Source: Chrysopilus asiliformis
Taxonomy: Eukaryota; Arthropoda; Insecta; Diptera; Rhagionidae
DNA: 64,000 nt
Direction: 5' to 3'
Assembly: GCA_964034945.1 (NCBI GenBank)
Contig: OZ035961.1
Span: forward strand, 21,304,161-21,368,160
The position numbers and the translations under genes are program-made. Position 1 is the stretch's first letter. Every line of letters starts with the position of its first letter. The notes beneath the pieces were generated by a model that saw nothing but the letters and a program-made list of their open reading frames with translations, did no database searches and was not told the origin of the DNA. Below are positions 57,310-64,000 of this stretch, piece after piece.

Positions 57310-59190
57310 ACCGATTTTCCCTTGGCAATTGCAGTTTTTTTTATGTTTCTTAAAAGTAAATAAGAGAGTTATACTTGGGTTTTTTTTCGATATTTTTAAA
57401 ATGTGTACAAAATACATTCTAATTGTAATATTAAGATCTAAAGATTTTCATTACCTACTTATAAAATATGGCTGTAGTCGATTTCTTTTCTCTGTTATAA
57501 GAAGTGTGAAAATCTAATATACCCATCCATCCATTTGGAAATTCATAGGCAAATGCGAATCAAACTTATTTAATCAAAATTCCACAGTTTCCATGAAATT
57601 TTAATCGACATTAAACGAACCATATAAAACCTACATATTTGAATTAAGGTTTATAAGTATAAGTAAACATAAAAGTGCAAAGAAATTAAGAGCGATCCCA
57701 TTGAATGTTCTTGAAAATTTACAGACTGCACGAAAAGAAAAAAATCTACAAAGAAGCGTCGAGAAACCACTCAAAACAGCATAAATTCATGAGGAACCGG
57801 AAAAATATTCCGTTTGTTCTGTTCAAATATGAAATATGTAAAAATACGCATTTTCTTCTAGTATACCTACTATTAGAAATGCGTATTCCCTTGTATGATG
57901 CTGTGTATGCTGAGTTTTCCATGTCAAACCGTAACAAACTGGAACGCAATAATACTACAAGAAATGAAAAGAATTTCTTATCTATACGAGTTATATGGTA
58001 ATATTTTCGTTTGTAATTTTCCTTTTAAGTTTCTAGGGACATATTCAACAGCTGAGCGCAGGAAAATCATTGAAATAAATAAATGGATTTATTTTGCCTT
58101 GGTATAATTTGAATAAACAAAGAACATGAAAGAAAACGTCTAACACCGATAACAGGAACCCGTTTAGAATATTTTAAGACTTAAAGGATTCTTCTTTAAA
58201 AAAAGATTCTTCCTTTCGTCGTTTTCTGCTTTTTTTGTAATGCCGCACTTTTTTATTCTTCACTTTTTTTTAATAAGTACAGACAGATATGAATATTTTC
58301 TCTTTTTTGAACTTTCGCCGTTTTTAACCCCCGACAAAAAAAATGTTTTTTTCTCTTGCAAAATGATTTTTAAATTAACATTTTTCTGCTGTCTAGATTG
58401 AGGTAAAACAGCCTTTGGTGTTGCTTTTGTTGAATTCTCAGATACGTATGTACTTAAAGAGTTTTGAAAATTGAATTCTGCTTTCGTGGAAATACGATAT
58501 GAATATTTTATTTTGAATCAACTGCTTCAGTGAATAGAGGTAGGATATTGTTTGATACTGTGCAATGATAACTTTTTAATTTATGTACCCAAGGGTGGAT
58601 TTTTTTTTCATTTTTTTTTGTGCAAAACCTTCTGTGTAAGTTATTATTTGAAGACAATCTTGGATATTTTATTCAAGGTAATTTCAGCAACGTGAAGGAA
58701 ATGTTTTTAATAATTGGTCTGCTATGCTCGTGTGGCAGATATTCCACGTACAAAATTTAATTTGAAGAAAAAAACTGCACATATGCTGTTGGATTTTTTT
58801 TAGAAAATATTTCCGTAAATGCTTGTAGTGAACAGAATGAAATATTGAAACAATCAAGGAAAATAACCAAGATAAATGGGCAAGATAAATGGAATGTCGA
58901 CATGTCATGTTTGTTACTTATGCCATTTCGATGTCTCAGAGTTGAACTTTCAAATGCCAGCAACATTTCATTACAACAAAAGGCAGCATTGTATCATGTA
59001 ACGTTGGCTTTGATTTTCCCTCATGAGAACGTTTTACAAGTAGTTTTTGTCCCAGATTATTTCATGAGTGTCAATCAAAATAGTTCCCAATTATTTCAGT
59101 ACTATGGAAGAAAAGATTGAAATGTTTCGTGTAACAATTTTGAACAAGAGAAATGTTGTAAAACTGGGATGACTTTCTTAGTTTATACAC
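57310..59190. other. AT-rich DNA, no gene recognised
   Basis: Open frames of 60-98 codons at 57705-58107 and 58684-59120 exist on both strands and overlap. None has a recognisable domain or convincing splice signals. Confidence 0.4.
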
Positions 59191-59194
59191 TTTA

Positions 59195-59860
59195 TTTACA
59201 AACATAAGAAAAGCTCCAATTGCAAGGGGTCTATTAAAAAAATTCATTTGTATGGGAGAGGGGGTATGCAGTGGTCCAATTGGATTTTGATGTATGGGAC
59301 GGTAATGTAAAATCATATCAGCCCATCCGGCGAGCTAAGCTCTATAACGTCCAGCATGCCATCCTGCCTCCCCTCTCAACCACATCAACATCGAGCATAA
59401 GAACTCGTCATTCTGGCAATTGGACATTGTTTTCGAGGAAACAGAAAAAAAATATTCCATTTGTATACGAGAGGGGGTACGCAGTGGTCCGATTGGATTT
59501 TAATATATGCATGAGTTATGTAAAATCCCATTCTAAATACATTTTACCTTTATAAATTTTTCAATATGACTCCCCGTTTTCGATAAAATTTCAAAAAACT
59601 GTTTTTTTTTGTATTGGAGAGGGCGGAAGGAATGATTCAATTTTTCTCGTTCAAGAACTTAGTCTAGCCATTTATAAAAAACGTAACTATACAAAATTTC
59701 AAATCTGGAGCTCAATTCTTTCGAAAGTTGTGGTATTCACGGACAGCCAGCCGGACAGACGGACAGAAAGACACGCTGAAGCACATCCGGAAATCAAAAT
59801 CTTTTGTCATCCCTAACACCCTGTAGTTCTATTTTGTGTCCGATGATTGATTTGATGCGT
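59195..59860 (-). repeat. Family B DINE-like element, inverted
   Basis: Three internal units (GTATGGGAGAGGGGGTATGC, GTATACGAGAGGGGGTACGC, GTATTGGAGAGGGCGG), the CAAATCTGGAGCTCAAT block, the GTCY tract (CCGGACAGACGGACAG) and 5' CATCCCTAACACCCTG. About 120 bp of unrelated sequence (59320-59430) are inserted in the first unit. Confidence 0.65.
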
Positions 59861-60324
59861 CAATGTTTAAACGGGAAACAATTTTTTTCATAAAAAAAAA
59901 CTTAAAAACAGCTACAATTGCTCCCCAATGAGTCATAGTCTGATGATCCAAAAATCAGTTTTTATATCGTCTCGCTTTGTCCTTAGTCGGTTTGTGTTCG
60001 GGGGTTAACCTGGGCAATTCCACTTCAGTTTTGAATCCGTCCATGCTGCTGTTGCTATAGCCCAGGATTTAGTTGCAGGTCTATATTCCCCTTTCGCCCC
60101 GAATAGGAAATCTGGCTTCGTAAACATGATTATGAATTTGGTGTTAGAGTTTTTAAAAATCAAGTCGAAAATCCAGTAAGGAAAACGGGAATGTCCTTTT
60201 TCCCATTTTGCCCCGGAATGGAAGTCCTGAAGGGAAAAAAACATTTTTTCTCTAAAGTTAATAACTTAAAAATTTTAGAAAAAAACACTTTTTCCCTTCT
60301 TTGTTAAAAAAACCTATGCAAAAA

Positions 60325-60358
60325 ACTTTAACCCGACAACGACAAGTATGCAAGCTAG
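60325..60358 (+). mobile_element. 3' end of a Helitron
   Basis: TTAACCCGACAACGACAAGT followed by ATGCAAGCTAG and T is the Helitron 3' terminus of the family above. The hairpin is weakened (CCCGACAACGACAAG instead of CCCGGCAACGACGGG). No 5' TC end of this family was found upstream, so the extent is unknown. Confidence 0.6.
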
Positions 60359-61030
60359 TTTCTCATAAAATCACTAAAAGTTCTTCATTTATGTGGAGGA
60401 CGAAAAAGAGGACTGTGTTTTAATCCTTATGATTCTCCACTTACGTTTTAGGATTAATGAAAATCGGTTGAATCGTTTTAGAGTTGTGCGCCAACAAACA
60501 AACCAGAAATTAGATTTTGATGCCCTAAATCTGAAAAACTTAGAAGACACTTTTCCACAAACAGACAAACATTTCTGTGGTACATATTGGAAAACATATT
60601 GGATATTTTTGTTTCTAAAATCTGGCTGGAGGTTATTTTTCAACTGCTTTATTAGTTCCCTTGTTTATCGTTTAAATTTTCTCTAATTTTAACCGTTTTC
60701 ATGCTAAAAATTCCATCTACTTCACAAAAATATTTGTGTTGGGATTTAGTTCATCAAAAAATAGAATCCAATTCCAACAAAGCCTTATAATATTTTAATG
60801 CAAGCTTGAAACTTCCAACAGTTTCTGATTTTTTGCTTCATTTGTTTTTCCTTTCTTAGAAATTTCCCTGCAACATTAAATGATTAATTTATGATTCGCC
60901 ATAATCGCTACAGCACTAAGAAAATGAACATTAACAACTCGTTGCTGGAAATCTTTGAAATTTATTGATCGAGACGCAACACGCAGCGGAAACTGATATT
61001 ATTTATGGAGCGGCTCCTTTGTTTCACTAA

Positions 61031-61157
61031 CCCCTAATTTATTCACTAGGAGTTAAGCCGAGTTAGTGAGTTAAGGGAGTTAGCTAGTGTTATTTTCCAT
61101 GTAAAAGGTGAGTTAAGGGAGTTAAGGCGGTTTAACTCCTAGTGAATAAATTGGCCG
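61031..61157. mobile_element. Small foldback MITE with GAGTTAAGG repeats
   Basis: Perfect 21-bp inverted arms at 61036-61056 (AATTTATTCACTAGGAGTTA) and 61132-61152. Between them GAGTTAAGGGAGTTA is repeated. About 127 bp, non-coding. Confidence 0.7.
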
Positions 61158-61183
61158 TAAATTATTAAAGTAATTCTATTCTC

Positions 61184-61434
61184 ATGGTGGCGATGAAATG
61201 CCAAAATCTGCCAACAATTATACACCCGAAAGCGATAACAATGATTATGATAGACTTCTACTACACAAACGGAAATCACTGCCGCTGCTGGAGGAGAGAT
61301 TTTCTTATTTTCTTACTTGGATTTTCCGGGAGAGCAGCGTACCATGGCGGTCGGGGTCGTGGCTAAGTGAAAATGATTCGTTACGATGTTTTGGGATTAT
61401 CTTTCGGTATTTCGCGCTTCCAACCAAATCCTAA
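61184..61434. other. Coding-like patch, possible exon, strand uncertain
   Basis: GC-richer than its surroundings. On the plus strand 78 codons are open (61198-61434) with a natural-looking polar start, NYTPESDNNDYDRLLLHKRK, and possible donor TTTCG|GTATTT at about 61410. On the minus strand a 46-base candidate exon (61317-61362) has a good acceptor (ATTTTCACTTAG) and donor (CCAA|GTAAGA), encoding HDPDRHGTLLSRKIQ in one frame. I recognise neither, and at most one can be right. Confidence 0.3.
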
Positions 61435-61839
61435 GAAGATTGACAGAATGATAGATATTAGCATTTAAAATACAATTAACGTAATGAGAAAATGCGCTAA
61501 TAACGGATTTCAGGATATTTGATGGCTTTCGCTAGAAAATCCGGTTACAGGTGATTTAAGGAGAATTTAACGGATGAAAATAAATAAAACCATTTTAAAG
61601 GCATGTCAGATAATATAAAATTTAGAAAATTCGGAATATTTTTCTCGAATTTAAGACCAAATCCGCTGAGAATTTACGTTTGTCTTTCTAAATTTCCGCT
61701 CTTAAGTTTTGAGACTAAACTCTGATATCAAATTTTGGCGAACAAACGCATAGAAAAATTAAATATTCTTTTCAATTCATCTAATATTCTGTAGACAATA
61801 AATTATAAATAGTTTTCCCGATCACTTTGAAACCATAGT

Positions 61840-62434
61840 TTTTATACCCGTATGGTGAAACCAAAGGGTATATTAACTTTGCTTTACCGTTTGTAACGCC
61901 AAGATCCCGTCATCACACACAAAAATGAATTACACCAGTGTGTTAGGAATGATAAAAAAAAATTGAATTTTGCATGTCCGTCCGTCTGTCTGTCCGTCTG
62001 TCCGTCTGTCCGCCTGTCCGACCGCCTGTCAGTCCGCCTCCGTCCTACTGTCCGTCTGTGGCGCGCATTGCGGGCGCATGGTTTGAGCTAGACACTTGAA
62101 ATTTTGCGCAGATCCGTTTTTCGTAAAATTCGAGGCTAAGTTCGTTAATGGGCAAAAATGGACCATTAGGGGGGGGTACCCCCCATACGAACGAAACCGA
62201 TTTTTGCGAATATCTCAAAAACTGTGCTTCTTATCAAAAAAGTAGAAGAACAAAAGTTATTTAGGATATTATTCTACATAAAACTCCCATACATCAAAAT
62301 CCGATTGGAATAATTTTAAAAAATCTTATTGGGAAATTTGACTTCAAAGTGGAATTTTGATACGCCGTTCAATTAAATTACCATACGGGTTTTCAATAAT
62401 TGCCAGATTGGCAATTATAGCTTTTGTTATGTTT
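61840..62434 (+). mobile_element. Family A DINE-1/Helentron-like element, near complete
   Basis: Same architecture as 21732-22335: 5' hairpin end, GTCY tract at about 61976-62058 (with an irregular CCGCCTGTCC segment), internal block with GGACCATTAGGGGGGGTACC, stem-loop ATTGCCAGATTGGCAAT and TATAGCTTTTGTTATG tail. The 3' subterminal repeat is slightly worn (ACCATACGGGT). Confidence 0.8.
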
Positions 62435-62439
62435 TTTTT

Positions 62440-63380
62440 AAAATTTTCATATTTAGCGCCATTAAATTTTACCATTCTGTCTGAAAATTATTTATGCTAT
62501 ACGTTTGTCCAGTTGGGCTGTGATTATTAAAGAATAAACGGCAACTTATTATTAATCATGTATGGTTTTCGAATCCCCGCATTTATTCTAAAACCAATTG
62601 GCTTTTTCGTATTCACAACATTTCCCAGATATTTTTTCTTAAACACAATACTTGAGTAACATATAAGAAAGTAAAAATAAAAATCTTATTCGCCGACACT
62701 TTTGGGTGATTTTACTGTTGGAGGTAGAAATGAGAAATAGGAATGGAAACACAAAAAGCAGGATCAAGTTTGGTACATAAATCAAATCGTTAACTGTAAG
62801 GGATGCAGCTGGATACATTCATCTTCTCGGTTTTAGAGGGGATTTAACAGGTCCATAAACATAATGTCAAAGGTTTCCTTGGCCACACAATACAACTACT
62901 TATTTATATATTTATCTAACGAAAACATATGAAAATAAAATATGTGTAGAGCTGAAGAACGAATCGCTATAGGAAAATCCGATATTTCTCAAGTTCAATT
63001 CAGTTCAGCATGATTCACTATATATGGTTCGGTATTACCATCGAAAATCCGAGGAAAACCAATACGAATTTATCAGGATATCGAGATTCACACGTATGGT
63101 GAAAATATGGAAGTAGAAGAAAGAATCTTGAGCTTTAATGGTATTAGATTCTCTTTTGAGATTTAGTTTCGAGAAAAAAATCAAAATATATTCGTCCCCG
63201 ATGAAAGTTATACTGTTTCTTGGGTGTAAGAATAACACTTTTGGAAAATGGAATTTAGAAAAAAAGGGTGAACTAGGTGAGAAAAAACATGCTCCTTATT
63301 GAATTTATTTGTATAGTCTAGTAATACTGTAATTCTCAATGGTATTATTTGTAAAAAAATGAATATTACAAACTGAATTT
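62440..63380. other. AT-rich DNA, no gene recognised
   Basis: No open frame above about 67 codons and no recognisable motif or repeat. Confidence 0.45.
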
Positions 63381-63384
63381 TTCA

Positions 63385-63560
63385 GGGATATTAGCCTGTT
63401 AGTCTGTTAGTCTGTTGGTCTGTGAATATGTAAATCTGTCAATCTGTGTATAAGATTTCTCAAACATTACTGCAGCTAAAGCAATGAAGTTCTAGGGCAG
63501 GCGCCCACCGTATTAGCAAGCGTGCAGAATGGTGCCGAAGTAACAATTTGAGTTTTTAAA
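63385..63560 (+). repeat. Family H repeat with a minimal GTTAGTCT tract
   Basis: CCTGTTAGTCTGTTAGTCTG with about four units, then degenerate AATCTGTCAATCTGTG, then TATAAGATTTCTCAAA matching the sequence right after the 1-kb array at 44403. Confidence 0.6.
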
Positions 63561-63587
63561 ATATCTTTAAAGTAGTCTTTCAACGTA

Positions 63588-64000
63588 GGGGAAATATGGC
63601 CAAAATGACATATATGGGTAAAATGACATACTGCAATATTTTGGAATCCGTGAATATATCAGATCTCCTTTTTACCTTAATATGTGCTGTTAGTGAAGTT
63701 TAACAACCTGTGAAAACAATAGCTCAGTTTACTGAGTAGCGTCAGAGTGAAAAGATTTAAAGTCTTTTTCTGCAGAAAAAGTTTTTTTTAAGTGATCTCA
63801 TTTTTTCAATTTTTGGTAAGTTTTCTTTTTTTAAATTGTTTCTGTTTTAGCCAGACCATACATTGCTATGTTGTTTTCGAAATAAACTTGTTTGTTTAAA
63901 ACAAAACAGTTAGCTTTTAATATTTTTTTATATGAAAGTCTCAATCATAGTATATGCCCAAAATGACATACTGATAATATCTACCACAAAAAAAAGAAAA
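63588..64000. mobile_element. Left part of a pogo-like MITE running off the window
   Basis: Starts GGGGAAATATGGCCAAAATG directly after TA (63586-63587), the same GGGGAAA start as 4046 and 55763. The subterminal phrase AAAATGACATA occurs at about 63602, 63620 and again at 63960. The right end is beyond the window. Confidence 0.6.

Noticed and set aside
58845..59120. 91-codon plus-strand frame
   Set aside because: Overlaps minus-strand frames of similar length, has no recognisable domain, and its composition resembles the flanking AT-rich DNA.

Overview
This window looks like AT-rich, repeat-packed nuclear DNA of an arthropod, most likely an insect. The evidence is a full-length irritans-type mariner, insect-type DUF4817/IS630-like transposase relics, canonical Helitrons, GTCY-bearing DINE-1/Helentron-like elements, tRNA-derived SINEs and many TA-, TTA- or TAA-flanked MITEs. 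There are no bacterial-style genes, operons or CRISPR arrays. I find no complete host gene. The best host-coding candidate is one internal exon at 39937-40079 (+), so at least that part may lie inside a gene with long introns.

Layout. 1-3000: three relics of Tc1/IS630-type transposons. 3000-5020: a DINE-like copy (family B) carrying a TTA-flanked MITE, which itself holds a 544-bp Helitron, and separately a TA-flanked pogo-like MITE. 5-13 kb: unclassified AT-rich DNA with scattered DINE-like copies. 13-16.3 kb: a second nest with two pogo-type MITEs and a foldback MITE. 18.5-19.4 kb: a foldback element interrupted by a tRNA-derived SINE. 20.3-22.3 kb: a 120-bp tandem repeat, a hairpin repeat and a well-preserved DINE-like element (family A). 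22999-24291: mariner with an uninterrupted 349-codon transposase. 24.4-25.7 kb: family B copies and two MITEs. 26-41 kb: mostly unclassified DNA, with one inverted family A copy, a Helitron, a palindromic transposase element (36.0-36.9 kb) and the exon candidate. 41.2-44.6 kb: family A, then about 1 kb of an 8-bp repeat split by a hAT-like MITE. 48.3-50.1 kb: hAT end, IS630-like relic, and a near-perfect hairpin inside a 10-bp direct repeat. 52-55.7 kb: family B, an unplaced coding-like patch, a tRNA-Thr-like SINE. 55.8-57.3 kb: a pogo-like element that keeps a broken PHD finger and was hit by a Helitron. 59-64 kb: family B, Helitron 3' end, foldback MITE, coding-like patch, family A, and a pogo-like end running off the window.

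The recurring theme is layered insertion: Helitron in MITE in DINE, MITE in microsatellite, SINE in foldback element, Helitron in pogo relic. Only mariner looks capable of making its own transposase. All the others appear non-autonomous or dead. Names for repeat families A, B, C, G, H are local labels used here only.
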